Origin: CAZCJU01 sp964562175
Lineage (GTDB): Bacteria > Bacillota > Clostridia > Oscillospirales > CAG-272
Reading direction: 5' to 3'
DNA: 13,602 nucleotides
Assembly: GCA_964562175.1 (NCBI GenBank)
Contig: CAZLRV010000031.1
Location: 1 to 13,602 of the forward strand
Shown here: one piece after another, positions 1 through 7,219 of the stretch
Position numbering within the stretch: the first letter of the stretch is position 1
How the letters are laid out: every line of letters starts with the position of its first letter
Program-made: the position numbers and the translations under genes
Notes under the pieces: generated by a model
What the model saw: the letters and a program-made list of their open reading frames with translations, nothing else
Told to the model about the DNA's origin: nothing
Database searches by the model: none

Positions 1-59
1 GAATCGAACCCACATAACCAGCTTGGAAGGCTGGAATTCTACCACTGAACTACACTCGC
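1..59 (-). tRNA. tRNA-Gly(UCC), 3' end cut off by window edge
   Basis: On the minus strand the acceptor 5' strand GCGAGTG begins at 59, followed by a D-arm (GTTC/GAAT) and an anticodon stem CCAGC/GCTGG around the 7-base loop CTTCCAA. The anticodon is UCC, which reads GGA/GGG glycine codons. The T-arm GGTTCGATTC reaches base 1, so the 3' half of the T-arm, the acceptor 3' strand and any CCA lie outside the window. Confidence 0.93.
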
Positions 60-89
60 ACATTACGCTCCGCTTCACGGTGCTTCAAT

Positions 90-118
90 ATAATACCACA
101 TTTATTTCGATTTGTCAA
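90..118 (-). promoter_or_regulatory. sigma-A promoter of tRNA-Gly
   Basis: On the minus strand TTGACA (118-113), a 17-base spacer and TATTAT (95-90) form a near-consensus sigma-A promoter. The expected start is near 83, about 24 bases before the mature tRNA 5' end. A TGTGG sequence just before the -10 gives a TG extension. Confidence 0.85.
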
Positions 119-121
119 GAG

Positions 122-204
122 GATTTTTGATTTATTTTCGAATTTTACAATTTTTTTTTTGCTCGTTTCATTGTGTTGAGAGTGAGAAATATATATCAAA
201 AATC
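122..204. repeat. AT-rich inverted repeat in the tRNA-Gly/rplM divergent gap
   Basis: GATTTTTGAT (122-131) recurs inverted as ATCAAAAATC (195-204), 63 bases apart. The gap from 119 to 276 is otherwise AT-rich with long A and T runs and holds no gene or other site I can support. The repeat may be chance in such biased sequence, or an UP-element-like or cruciform feature. Confidence 0.35.
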
Positions 205-276
205 AAGAAAACGGGAGAAATAGCGTGAAAACACCTTGAAAAATTGAAAAAAACAAAAAAATATTTCAAAAAGCTA

Positions 277-305
277 TTGACAAGCGGGCGATATTGTGAT
301 ACAAT
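277..305 (+). promoter_or_regulatory. sigma-A promoter of rplM-rpsI
   Basis: TTGACA (277-282), a 17-base spacer and TACAAT (300-305), with TGTGA immediately before the -10. The start is expected near 312, giving a short leader of about 38 bases. That looks too short to hold the L13 leader structure known from Bacillus. Confidence 0.9.
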
Positions 306-349
306 ATTGCGGAAATGAAAAAGAAAGTATAATTCGGAGGAATTAAGCA

Positions 350-775
350 ATGTCTACTTATATGGCAAAAAAAGAGACGCTTGTCCGCAAATGGTATGTC
401 CTCGATGCTGCGGGAAAGCCTCTCGGCAAAACGGCTGCAAGAGCCGCTGAGATTCTCAGAGGTAAGCACAAGCCCGAATTCACCCCCCATGTTGATTGCG
501 GTGATTTCGTTATCGTTATAAACGCATCCAAGGCGGTACTTACGGGCAAGAAGCTCGATCAGAAGGTTTATTACCGTCACAGTGGTTATATCGGCGGACT
601 TAAGGCAGAGGGATATCGCAAAATAATGGCTGAAAAGCCCGAGTTCGCAATGACCAAGGCAGTTCGCGGAATGCTCCCCGGCAATAAAATAGGCGATAAG
701 GCAATTACTCGCCTTAAGGTATTTGCAGGTGCAGAGCATACACATCAGGCACAAAAGCCCGAGCAGGCAGAATAA
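350..775 (+). CDS. rplM: 50S ribosomal protein L13
   Basis: This is L13 of the large ribosomal subunit, an early-assembly protein that binds 23S rRNA. The 141-residue product is the usual length (about 142 in E. coli). It shows family landmarks in order: WYVLDAAGKPLG near residue 16, AEILRGKHKPEFTPH near 33, GDFVIVINA near 51, YYRHSGYIGG near 74 and the MLPGNKIG stretch near 108. The start at 350 is chosen because GGAGG (336-340) lies 9 bases upstream. An in-frame ATG at 362 has no such site. rpsI follows after 16 bases, the conserved L13-S9 pair found across bacteria, and both are transcribed from the promoter at 277-305. The C-terminal tail after about residue 128 is charged and poorly conserved, which is normal. 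Confidence 0.98.
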   Translation: MSTYMAKKETLVRKWYVLDAAGKPLGKTAARAAEILRGKHKPEFTPHVDCGDFVIVINASKAVLTGKKLDQKVYYRHSGYIGGLKAEGYRKIMAEKPEFAMTKAVRGMLPGNKIGDKAITRLKVFAGAEHTHQAQKPEQAE

Positions 776-791
776 GCAGGAGGAGTAAACA

Positions 792-1193
792 ATGTATACA
801 AGCGCAAAACCTTATTTCTACGGCACGGGAAGAAGAAAGAAGTCCGTAGCAAGAGTTCGTATAGTTCCCGGTACAGGTGCTATCACAATAAATAAGAGAG
901 ATATAGACGATTATTTCGGTCTTGAAACTCTTAAGCTCATAGTAAATCAGCCCTTCGGCGTTACAAACACTATGGGTAAATTCGATATAATCTGCACAGT
1001 TGCCGGCGGCGGTATAACCGGTCAGGCAGGTGCTATCCGTCATGGCGTTGCAAGAGCGTTGCTTCAGGCAGACGAAACATACCGTCCCCTCCTTAAAAAA
1101 GCGGGTCTTCTCACACGTGACCCTCGTATGAAGGAGAGAAAGAAGTACGGTCTCAAAGCCGCACGTCGCGCTCCCCAGTTCTCAAAGAGATAA
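792..1193 (+). CDS. rpsI: 30S ribosomal protein S9
   Basis: S9 is a small-subunit protein whose C-terminal tail reaches the P-site tRNA. The 133-residue product carries the N-terminal GTGRRKKSVARVRI motif (about residues 11-24), the central GGGITGQAGAIRHGVARAL block (about 73-91) and the KKAGLLTRDPRMKERKKYG segment. It ends in the invariant SKR, the terminal arginine being the tRNA-contacting residue known from the family. AGGAGGAG at 778-785 precedes the ATG by 6 bases. It is the second gene of the rplM operon, and an intrinsic terminator begins 11 bases after the stop codon, so the operon contains only these two genes. Confidence 0.98.
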   Translation: MYTSAKPYFYGTGRRKKSVARVRIVPGTGAITINKRDIDDYFGLETLKLIVNQPFGVTNTMGKFDIICTVAGGGITGQAGAIRHGVARALLQADETYRPLLKKAGLLTRDPRMKERKKYGLKAARRAPQFSKR

Positions 1194-1204
1194 TCAAACT
1201 ATAC

Positions 1205-1238
1205 AAAAAAGCTTTCCCACTGTCGGGAAAGCTTTTTT
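1205..1238 (+). terminator. intrinsic terminator of rplM-rpsI
   Basis: A-tract plus GCTTTCCC (1211-1218), loop ACTGTC, GGGAAAGC (1225-1232), then six T (1233-1238). The A and T tracts can extend the stem to 14 bp. A perfect factor-independent terminator. Confidence 0.95.
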
Positions 1239-1254
1239 ACTTGTATATGCGACA

Positions 1255-1283
1255 TTGAAAAATTCACAAAAAAATGATATGAT
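1255..1283 (+). promoter_or_regulatory. promoter of the cytidine-deaminase-family gene
   Basis: TTGAAA (1255-1260), 17-base spacer, TATGAT (1278-1283), with a TGA extension before the -10. Start expected near 1290, about 39 bases before the ATG. Confidence 0.75.
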
Positions 1284-1328
1284 TTTTCGCATCGAAGATA
1301 TAACTCGAAATCTACGGGAGAAAGTATC

Positions 1329-1727
1329 ATGTGGAAAAAATTATACAATGCCGCAAGAGAGGTACAGAACGGCAGGGTGATCTCACCTTTTATAGAGGCA
1401 GGCGGTGTCGGTGCGGCTATACTTACAAAAAAAGGAAATATCTATGTGGGCGTATGCATTGACAGTGCCTCGACTTTGGGAATGTGTGCGGAGAGAAATG
1501 CAATCGCCAATATGATAACCAACGGAGAAAGTCAAATAGATAAGGTCGTTGCCGTAATGCCGAACGGCAAGGTGGGCGCACCGTGCGGTGCTTGTCGAGA
1601 GCTTATGATGCAGCTTGACAAGGATAGCGGAAATATTGAAATTCTTCTCGATGTTGAAACCGAAAAAACTGTCAGACTTAAAGAATTGCTGCCCTTTTGG
1701 TGGGGAGAGGACAGGTTTACGGAATAG
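1329..1727 (+). CDS. cytidine deaminase family protein (CDA/blasticidin-S deaminase-like)
   Basis: A zinc-dependent deaminase of the small tetrameric cytidine deaminase superfamily, which hydrolyses the 4-amino group of cytidine-type substrates in nucleoside salvage. Both signature motifs are present in the 132-residue product. MCAERNAI supplies zinc ligand Cys53 and catalytic Glu55, and PCGACRE supplies zinc ligands Cys86 and Cys89. GGGAG (1316-1320) sits 8 bases before the ATG. The gene is monocistronic, between the rpsI terminator and a bidirectional hairpin. The CAERNAI form and the lack of the usual pyrimidine-nucleoside CDA N-terminus make this closer to the cytosine/blasticidin-S deaminase side of the family. 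The true substrate cannot be fixed from sequence, so no gene symbol is given. It is cytoplasmic, with no signal peptide. Confidence 0.85.
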   Translation: MWKKLYNAAREVQNGRVISPFIEAGGVGAAILTKKGNIYVGVCIDSASTLGMCAERNAIANMITNGESQIDKVVAVMPNGKVGAPCGACRELMMQLDKDSGNIEILLDVETEKTVRLKELLPFWWGEDRFTE

Positions 1728-1819
1728 ATTTTGATTTTTATTTTCGTCAGTATCGTTTATTCCGTCGGAGTTAAAAGCCCCAAGCGTTATAAGGCAGCAA
1801 CGCTGTTTATGATCGATCA

Positions 1820-1856
1820 AAATTCGCACCTTGGCTTTGTGCCAAGGTGCGAATTT
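1820..1856. terminator. bidirectional terminator between deaminase and autolysin genes
   Basis: A 16-bp perfect stem, 1820-1835 pairing with 1841-1856, loop TTTGT. It lies 92 bases after the deaminase stop and 11 bases beyond the stop of the converging minus-strand gene. The T-run is better on the minus strand (AATTTTGATC), so it probably serves mainly that gene while stopping both. Confidence 0.85.
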
Positions 1857-1867
1857 AATGTGTTTGA

Positions 1868-3793
1868 TTATTTGTTTCTTATAAGAGTGAGTATTTCGGA
1901 AATTTCCTCATCCGTTAAGGTCTTGTCGTTGTTTCTGTCAACGGCTCTCATATATCCGGTAGAGGTGTAACCGTACTTCATTGCGTCTGCGGCGATCAGA
2001 TCGGCGATGCTTACAACGCCGTCTCCGTCAATATCACCGGTAACTATTATGGTGTACTCCTCTTGTATCTTACCGCCGAGGCGGCTTATGAGCTTGTAGC
2101 CGGATTTGAGGGGACCGTCAACGGTTCCGCCGTTTGCGCTTACTACCTCAAGCGTGCCGACTTTAAGAGTAGCGGCACCCATAATATCGGCAGTCGTCGC
2201 ACCCTCTGCCATATTTACTATGATACCCTCTGTCTTATCGATCTCAATACCTGCGGGGAAGGTCATTTCCTCGTAGGTCGTTTTGATAAGCTCAAGGTTG
2301 AGTCTTGCAACGAGGTATATGCCGTTGTTTTCGGTCTTTCCTCTTATAACTATTTGATGTGCGCCGAGGCTCAGACTGTTCAGATCGACACTGCCCGTGA
2401 ATCCGCAATTTACATTGCAGCCGGTATATCCCGTGGCATTAAGAGCGTCCTGTCTTGCAACGGGGGCAAGGTCTACCCATGCGCCGTTATCTATCGAGTA
2501 TTGGAACTTGTATACGCTTTTGGCGTGTACGCTCCAGCCGGTGATCGTATACGAGGTGGCAATATTGAGATCTACCGTCTGCGTATGGAATGTGGGCTTG
2601 TTAGTGGTTCCGGCAAGTGCGGGGCTGTCAAGGTCAACTATAAATTTGGAATTTGCAAATGCGGTACCGGGGTTTGCGGATGCCGCAGCGGGCATTCCCG
2701 AAAATACGGGAATCTGGAATGAATGGTCTACATCAAGAATATCGGCTATTTCCATTGCCGTGCGTATGCTTCTGCCGTCGTTCCATGCACCCGTTACATC
2801 CTGCATATACTGTCCCCAGAAGTTGCGGCTCGATGAGGGATGAACATTATACTTGAGGTAATAGGGAGAGGTCTGACCGTCGGACACGTATTTTTGATTT
2901 ATTGTGTCCGCACCGCCGGCTATAGCCTTCTTCCTCGTGTTCCAGCCGCCTTCGTATGCTTCCTTTGCACCGTTGAGAAATACGGAAAATTTGCCCGTAC
3001 CGCCGGCGTTTATATTAAAGAAATTGTAATAGCCGTCGTATTTCAGCAGCTCCTCCTGCGTATAACCGCTTGCAGGTGCCATTATGTAATTTCCGTTATC
3101 GTCATATCCCGTATATCCGTTGCTGTACCATGTCCAAAGCTGTGTGCCGACTGCACCCTTGGTGAGAAGGTTTCCGGTAGCGCCCTGCTCAAGCTTAAGA
3201 CGCGCGGCAAGGAAGAACGGGCTGAGGTTCTTTTCTTTGCCTATCTGCACGAGGTATTCCGCATATGTTTGGGTGTTGCCCTCGTCGGGAATTACCGTGT
3301 TGTGCATAAACGTGCCTTTGAAAACGGCGTCTGTTGCCTCTGCAGTCATGTAATCCTCGTAGAAGAATGTCGTGAATTGGAAAATGTTGTCTTCATTGAG
3401 GAAGTTTCTCGGGTCCATAAAGAATTTTACGGTCTCAACGCTTGCGGGATACGATGTACCCGTGTCTGCGGTCGTACTGCTGTTGAGACGGTAGCCCTCT
3501 TCGCTGTAGTATGAATCGATGAGGTTGTTCGTTGTGTCTGCGGTCTCCTGCCCGATAACGTAATCCCATGTATATGTACCGCCGCTCAGTGCGGTGATGT
3601 CGTGTACGGTAAACGTCCAATTGGGATGAATGTCGTGCAGGTTGCAGAGCGGCTCAATGTACGATTCGGGGAAGCCCGCATTACGCAACGTCGTTGCATA
3701 ATCGTCCGTAGCCGCCGAAGGGGTGAAAGCCATGCATGATACTATTGTGCATACAGCCAAAGCACACGCGAGTAATCTCTTGATGCTCTTCAT
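1868..3793 (-). CDS. secreted glucosaminidase-type autolysin with dockerin-like C-terminus
   Basis: A predicted peptidoglycan hydrolase of the beta-N-acetylglucosaminidase (GH73/LytG-like) type. Start chosen at 3793: the longer in-frame start at 3862 falls inside the -35 box, while 3793 has AAAGGA upstream and opens a clear signal peptide (MKSIKRLLAC..., cleavage probably after PSAA, about residue 28). In the 641-residue product, FPESYIEPLCNLH and HPNW (41-59) match the N-terminal repeat seen in this family. MDPRNFLNE (126-134), a likely catalytic Glu202 in LAARLKLEQG and the YNFFNI block form the hydrolase domain. Residues about 370-560 look like beta-rich Ig-like modules. The end (586-641) has two EF-hand-like loops, DIDGDGVVSIADL and DRNNDKTLTDEE, as in type I dockerins. 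Monocistronic. Glycosidase specificity is inferred from motifs only. Confidence 0.8.
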   Translation of the reverse strand: MKSIKRLLACALAVCTIVSCMAFTPSAATDDYATTLRNAGFPESYIEPLCNLHDIHPNWTFTVHDITALSGGTYTWDYVIGQETADTTNNLIDSYYSEEGYRLNSSTTADTGTSYPASVETVKFFMDPRNFLNEDNIFQFTTFFYEDYMTAEATDAVFKGTFMHNTVIPDEGNTQTYAEYLVQIGKEKNLSPFFLAARLKLEQGATGNLLTKGAVGTQLWTWYSNGYTGYDDNGNYIMAPASGYTQEELLKYDGYYNFFNINAGGTGKFSVFLNGAKEAYEGGWNTRKKAIAGGADTINQKYVSDGQTSPYYLKYNVHPSSSRNFWGQYMQDVTGAWNDGRSIRTAMEIADILDVDHSFQIPVFSGMPAAASANPGTAFANSKFIVDLDSPALAGTTNKPTFHTQTVDLNIATSYTITGWSVHAKSVYKFQYSIDNGAWVDLAPVARQDALNATGYTGCNVNCGFTGSVDLNSLSLGAHQIVIRGKTENNGIYLVARLNLELIKTTYEEMTFPAGIEIDKTEGIIVNMAEGATTADIMGAATLKVGTLEVVSANGGTVDGPLKSGYKLISRLGGKIQEEYTIIVTGDIDGDGVVSIADLIAADAMKYGYTSTGYMRAVDRNNDKTLTDEEISEILTLIRNK

Positions 3794-3833
3794 TTTGTTC
3801 CTTTCTTTTTTTCGGTCAACGACCTTTTTCCCT

Positions 3834-3862
3834 ATTTTACTACAAATCGATGAGAAATGCAA
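3834..3862 (-). promoter_or_regulatory. promoter of the autolysin gene
   Basis: Minus strand TTGCAT (3862-3857), 17-base spacer, TAAAAT (3839-3834). Start expected near 3827, about 34 bases before the ATG at 3793. This placement rules out the longer reading frame start at 3862. Confidence 0.75.
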
Positions 3863-3952
3863 GAAAAATATACCTTTATTTTACAATTTCATCGTTTCGC
3901 ACAGAAAATGTTTGATAAACTGCAGATGAAAGACGTTAAAATGGTTATTATA

Positions 3953-3997
3953 TACAAAACGCTTGCACGAAATTTGCCAATAATACTCGTGCAAGCG
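3953..3997 (-). terminator. intrinsic terminator of the dapA-HAD operon
   Basis: On the minus strand CGCTTGCACGA pairs with TCGTGCAAGCG (11 bp, 3987-3997 with 3960-3970) around a 16-base loop, followed by TTTTGTATA. It lies 33 bases past the HAD stop codon. The rest of 3863-4029 shows no gene. Confidence 0.75.
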
Positions 3998-4029
3998 CTC
4001 TATTCGATTTGTTTTCGGATAAAGGAGTC

Positions 4030-4833
4030 TCAAAGCGTCGCTTCTATATGCTCGATCAAGCTCGCTACCGCACCCTGTCGGCAATCCGCAACGACAATGT
4101 CCGCCATATCCTTTATCTTTTGCAAGCCCGATGAGGGGCAGGCCGATACATCGGATTTTGAAAGCATATTTTCGTCATTCTCGTAGTCGCCTATGCAGTA
4201 AGTTTTAACACCTCCGAGCAGGGATTTCAAATAAAGCACCTGATTGCCCTTGGTGGCATCCTTGTGAAGCAGCTCGAGCATGGAGCTGAATGACTTTGAA
4301 AGCGCATATTCCTTTTTTGAGCTTATTATATATTCACGTATTTTTTCAAGGCTTTCGGGCTTACCGAAAAACACTACCTTGTCAAAGCTGTCCTTCGGCA
4401 TATCGCAAAGATCGAGCTTTTTCACCTCGGTGAAATAGTTTTTCAGCTGTTCCGCAACCGCACGGCTCAAATGCGGTGAGAAAAATTTATCTCGGTAGTT
4501 TATACGTATCTCAACGTCATCGAACCTGTCGTTTATCTCGTGCAGAAGCGGCATTACATCCTCGCTCGGCAAGCGTATTTCGTGCATGGTCTTCTTTGTA
4601 TTGAAGTCGTAAAGATATGCGCCATTGCAGAGAATGCCCGGAGCGTTAATGTAGGGAATTATGCCCGGAATGACACTGCCCAGAGCGTATTGCATTCTTC
4701 CCGTTGCGAGCGTAAAACGACCGCCGTTTGCGGTAAAGTATTTGACCGCTTCAATGTTTTTCTTTATACCCTCATCCGAGCCGGTAAGCGTACCGTCAAC
4801 GTCGGATATTATGATCTTTCCGTCAAATTTCAT
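4030..4833 (-). CDS. Cof-type HAD-IIB family phosphatase
   Basis: A cytoplasmic haloacid-dehalogenase phosphatase of the Cof/IIB subfamily, which typically hydrolyses sugar phosphates or flavin/pyridoxal-type phosphates. The 267-residue product has the full set of motifs. Motif I is DVDGTLTGS with nucleophile Asp11 and Asp13, motif II is LATGR (Thr44), motif III is Lys195 in ATKGNQ, and motif IV is GDYENDENM with Asp216 and Asp220 for Mg2+. A C2 cap lies between motifs II and III. AAGGAAG precedes the ATG by about 6 bases. It starts 35 bases downstream of dapA with no terminator between, so the two are co-transcribed. The substrate cannot be predicted, and the pairing with dapA does not point to a specific known reaction. 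Confidence 0.9.
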   Translation of the reverse strand: MKFDGKIIISDVDGTLTGSDEGIKKNIEAVKYFTANGGRFTLATGRMQYALGSVIPGIIPYINAPGILCNGAYLYDFNTKKTMHEIRLPSEDVMPLLHEINDRFDDVEIRINYRDKFFSPHLSRAVAEQLKNYFTEVKKLDLCDMPKDSFDKVVFFGKPESLEKIREYIISSKKEYALSKSFSSMLELLHKDATKGNQVLYLKSLLGGVKTYCIGDYENDENMLSKSDVSACPSSGLQKIKDMADIVVADCRQGAVASLIEHIEATL

Positions 4834-4868
4834 TTTATCTTCCTTTTATATATTTATTATTCTTTCTG

Positions 4869-5759
4869 TCATATTCGTATTCCCGCACCGAGTGCCGAGG
4901 CGAGTATCTCCGTTCGCTTTTTCTCATCGACACGAACGAGAGGAAGCCGCAAATACGGCTCTATAAGCCCGAAGTCCGCCATGACGGATTTTATCGGCGA
5001 CGGATTTGTGTCACAGGTAAGGGACTTGAGAAACGGATAAAGAGCAAGATATTTCTCTTGTGCCTGCGTTGCTTGAAAAGAGCTGTAAAGCTTGAATATT
5101 TCGCTGAATTGCCCGTAACACAGATTAGAGCAGACGGAGACTGCACCTCTTGCGCCGAGTGAGCAGAAAAAAGGAAGCAGTATATCGTTTCCGCAATAGA
5201 GCTTATCGCCGAACATTACAAGCTTTTGGGTGATATCGGCTATATTCGTTCCCGCTTCTTTCAAAGCCTTGATATTCTCATGCGAAAATAACAGCTCGAC
5301 GGTTTCCGGCTCAAGCGATACGCCCGTTCTCGATGGTACGTTATAAAGCATTATCGGTGCCTCGACTGCCTCTGCAACTGTAAGATAATGGTGCAGAATA
5401 CCTCTTTGTGACGGCTTGTTATAATACGGAGTGACAACAAGCAGACCGCTTGCACCGAGAGTATATGCGTTTTTGCACAGCTCTACAGTACTTTGAGTGT
5501 CGTTTGACGAGCAACCGACTATCACGGACAGCTTTGATGCCGCTTCCGATACGGCACACTCGATAAGCCGATTGCGCTCAAGGCTTGAAAGCGTTGCCGC
5601 CTCAGCCGTAGTGCCGAGAATCAACACGGCTTCCGCACCTGCGTCCGCTTGCCTTTTTATGAGAGCGGAAAATGCTTCGTAATCGACGTCATCCCCGCAA
5701 AACGGTGTAACCAATGCGGTAATTATACCGCTCGGAAAACACTCGGAAGAATATTTCAT
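4869..5759 (-). CDS. dapA: 4-hydroxy-tetrahydrodipicolinate synthase
   Basis: Condenses pyruvate with L-aspartate semialdehyde, the first committed step of the diaminopimelate/lysine pathway (cytoplasmic TIM barrel, usually tetrameric). The 296-residue product fits the family length. Visible active-site elements are ILGTTAE with Thr50/Thr51, PYYNKPSQ near 111-118, YNVPSRTG with Tyr139 and Arg144, and Schiff-base Lys167 in ALKEAG. The usual GTTGES reads GTTAEA here, a mild change next to the catalytic threonines. GAGGT lies about 10 bases before the ATG. It is first in an operon with the HAD phosphatase and has its own promoter at 5880-5908 with a leader of about 113 bases. The related N-acetylneuraminate lyases share this fold, but the Arg144 context favours DapA. 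Confidence 0.92.
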   Translation of the reverse strand: MKYSSECFPSGIITALVTPFCGDDVDYEAFSALIKRQADAGAEAVLILGTTAEAATLSSLERNRLIECAVSEAASKLSVIVGCSSNDTQSTVELCKNAYTLGASGLLVVTPYYNKPSQRGILHHYLTVAEAVEAPIMLYNVPSRTGVSLEPETVELLFSHENIKALKEAGTNIADITQKLVMFGDKLYCGNDILLPFFCSLGARGAVSVCSNLCYGQFSEIFKLYSSFQATQAQEKYLALYPFLKSLTCDTNPSPIKSVMADFGLIEPYLRLPLVRVDEKKRTEILASALGAGIRI

Positions 5760-5786
5760 AAAACAGATACCTCATACCGAATAATG

Positions 5787-5815
5787 TTGAAAATTTAACA
5801 CTTATATGCTACAAT
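5787..5815 (+). promoter_or_regulatory. promoter of queA
   Basis: TTGAAA (5787-5792), 17-base spacer, TACAAT (5810-5815), with TATGC before the -10 matching the Gram-positive TRTGN extension. Start expected near 5822, leaving a leader of about 112 bases that runs through the opposing dapA promoter. Confidence 0.75.
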
Positions 5816-5836
5816 ACAATGGTGTGACGGTATTAT

Positions 5837-5888
5837 GATATGCTGTTTTATTGATTTCCGATACGATGTCTTCCGTATCAGTATATCA
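5837..5888. promoter_or_regulatory. overlapping dyads between the dapA and queA start sites
   Basis: GATACG (5860-5865) and CGTATC (5874-5879) form a 6-bp dyad directly at the dapA start region. An alternative 10-bp helix pairs 5837-5846 (TGATATGCTG) with 5879-5888, with one G-U pair in the queA leader. They share base 5879 and so exclude each other. This could be an operator, or competing RNA hairpins at the 5' ends of both messages. Function is inference. Confidence 0.45.
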
Positions 5889-5908
5889 CACATTATAAAA
5901 TATGTCAA
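5880..5908 (-). promoter_or_regulatory. promoter of dapA-HAD operon
   Basis: Minus strand TTGACA (5908-5903), 17-base spacer, TATACT (5885-5880), with TGTGA before the -10. Start expected near 5873. It faces the queA promoter, so the two transcripts overlap at their 5' ends. Confidence 0.85.
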
Positions 5909-5933
5909 TGAATAAAAAGGAAATTTAATTGTT

Positions 5934-7001
5934 ATGAACGATATTACGCTTAACACACATGATTTTTTTTATGAGCTTCCGCAAGAGCTTATAGCGCAAA
6001 CACCGTGCGAAAAGAGAGAATGTGCAAGATTGCTTGTTGCGGATTCAAAGAACAAAACACTTGAACATAAGCATTTTTACGATATTTGCGATTATATAAA
6101 CCCCGGGGACGTACTTGTCATAAATGATTCAAGAGTCATGCCGGCACGAATATACGGAAAGAAAATAAAGACCGTAAACACGCCGCAAGACGGTTCAAGG
6201 GTTGAGGCGGTACTGCTCAGACAAACGGAGCTTGACCTATGGGAATGCATAGTCAGACCCGGCAAGCGACTGAAAGAGGGTGCGAAAATAGATTTTTCAT
6301 CCGTACTGTTTGGCAAAATAGAAAAAGTAAAAGACGATGGCAACAGACTTATAAGATTTTCGTATGATAAAAATAAATACGAAAATATTTTTACCGTTCT
6401 CGATGAAATAGGAAAAATGCCGCTTCCTCCGTATATTACACAGGAGCTTGAGGACAATGAAATGTACCAAACGGTGTATGCCAACGAAACAGGCTCGGCG
6501 GCAGCCCCCACGGCGGGACTTCACTTTACGACACAGCTACTCGAAAAAATAAAAAGCAAGGGCGTTTATATTGCCCCCGTTATGCTCCATGTCGGACTCG
6601 GGACATTTCGCCCCGTAAAGGTTGATAATATAACCGAGCATAAAATGCATTCGGAATATTTTGTCTTGACCCGTGAAAGTGCGGATATAATAAACAACGC
6701 AAGAAAAAACGGCGGGCGGGTAATATCCGTCGGAACAACGTCAACACGTGTACTCGAAAGTACTGCGGACGAGAACGGCGTAGTACATCCGTTTTCGGGC
6801 GAAACGAGTATTTTCATATATCCCGGATATAAATTCAAATGCGTGGATGCACTTATTACAAATTTTCATCTCCCCGAAAGCACGCTTATAATGCTCGTAT
6901 CCGCATTCGCCGGCAGGGAATTCATTCTTGACGCATATAAAACCGCAGTGGAGAATAAATACCGTTTCTTTTCTTTCGGAGACGCTATGCTTATATTATG
7001 A
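5934..7001 (+). CDS. queA: tRNA preQ1(34) S-adenosylmethionine ribosyltransferase-isomerase
   Basis: Transfers and rearranges the ribosyl group of S-adenosylmethionine onto preQ1 at the wobble base of Tyr, His, Asp and Asn tRNAs, giving epoxyqueuosine. The 355-residue product is full length. It has an N-terminal FFYELPQELIAQTP, DVLVINDSRVMPAR near 60, the signature GSAAAPTAGLHFT near 187, LHVGLGTFRPV near 218, HSEYF, and TNFHLPESTLIMLVSAFAG near the C-terminus. AAGGAAA lies about 8 bases before the ATG. It stands alone: the frequent partners tgt and ruvB are not adjacent here. No convincing terminator follows; only a weak CACAA/TTGTG hairpin (7033-7047) before a T-run is visible. Confidence 0.97.
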   Translation: MNDITLNTHDFFYELPQELIAQTPCEKRECARLLVADSKNKTLEHKHFYDICDYINPGDVLVINDSRVMPARIYGKKIKTVNTPQDGSRVEAVLLRQTELDLWECIVRPGKRLKEGAKIDFSSVLFGKIEKVKDDGNRLIRFSYDKNKYENIFTVLDEIGKMPLPPYITQELEDNEMYQTVYANETGSAAAPTAGLHFTTQLLEKIKSKGVYIAPVMLHVGLGTFRPVKVDNITEHKMHSEYFVLTRESADIINNARKNGGRVISVGTTSTRVLESTADENGVVHPFSGETSIFIYPGYKFKCVDALITNFHLPESTLIMLVSAFAGREFILDAYKTAVENKYRFFSFGDAMLIL

Positions 7002-7147
7002 AAGATTTCCGTTTGTTTCCGATGCCGAAATGCACAACTTCTTTGTGATAAAATGTTTTTTGGACTTTTTTGCAAAGATTCAATTTCAACATTTACGGGA
7101 TAGAAACGTATATTCACACAATTTTTTCAAAAAAATCCGAAAACCAA

Positions 7148-7176
7148 TTGACAAAATGGGATAAATCCTATATAAT
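7148..7176 (+). promoter_or_regulatory. consensus promoter of the toxin-antitoxin operon, with palindrome in the spacer
   Basis: A perfect TTGACA (7148-7153), 17-base spacer and TATAAT (7171-7176). The spacer holds the palindrome GGATAAATCC (7159-7168), a good candidate operator for the XRE protein encoded third. A second dyad pairs TATAAT with ATTATA (7192-7197). Start expected near 7183. Confidence 0.9.
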
Positions 7177-7219
7177 ATCAGTGAAAGACGAATTATACCG
7201 TTTTTGCGGAGAACAATAA

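Noticed and set aside
312..349. L13 autoregulatory leader before rplM
   Set aside because: The leader from the predicted start is only about 38 bases and shows no strong helix, so the known L13 leader is not supported.
266..754. 162-codon open frame antisense to rplM
   Set aside because: It lies opposite the certain rplM gene, has no ribosome binding site, and is explained by codon bias of the sense gene.
2063..3514. Several long plus-strand frames opposite the autolysin gene (219, 148 and 224 codons)
   Set aside because: The minus-strand gene has promoter, signal peptide, domains and terminator. The antisense frames have none and resemble no family.
7033..7060. Terminator after queA
   Set aside because: Only a 5-bp CACAA/TTGTG stem separated from the T-run by several bases; too weak to call.
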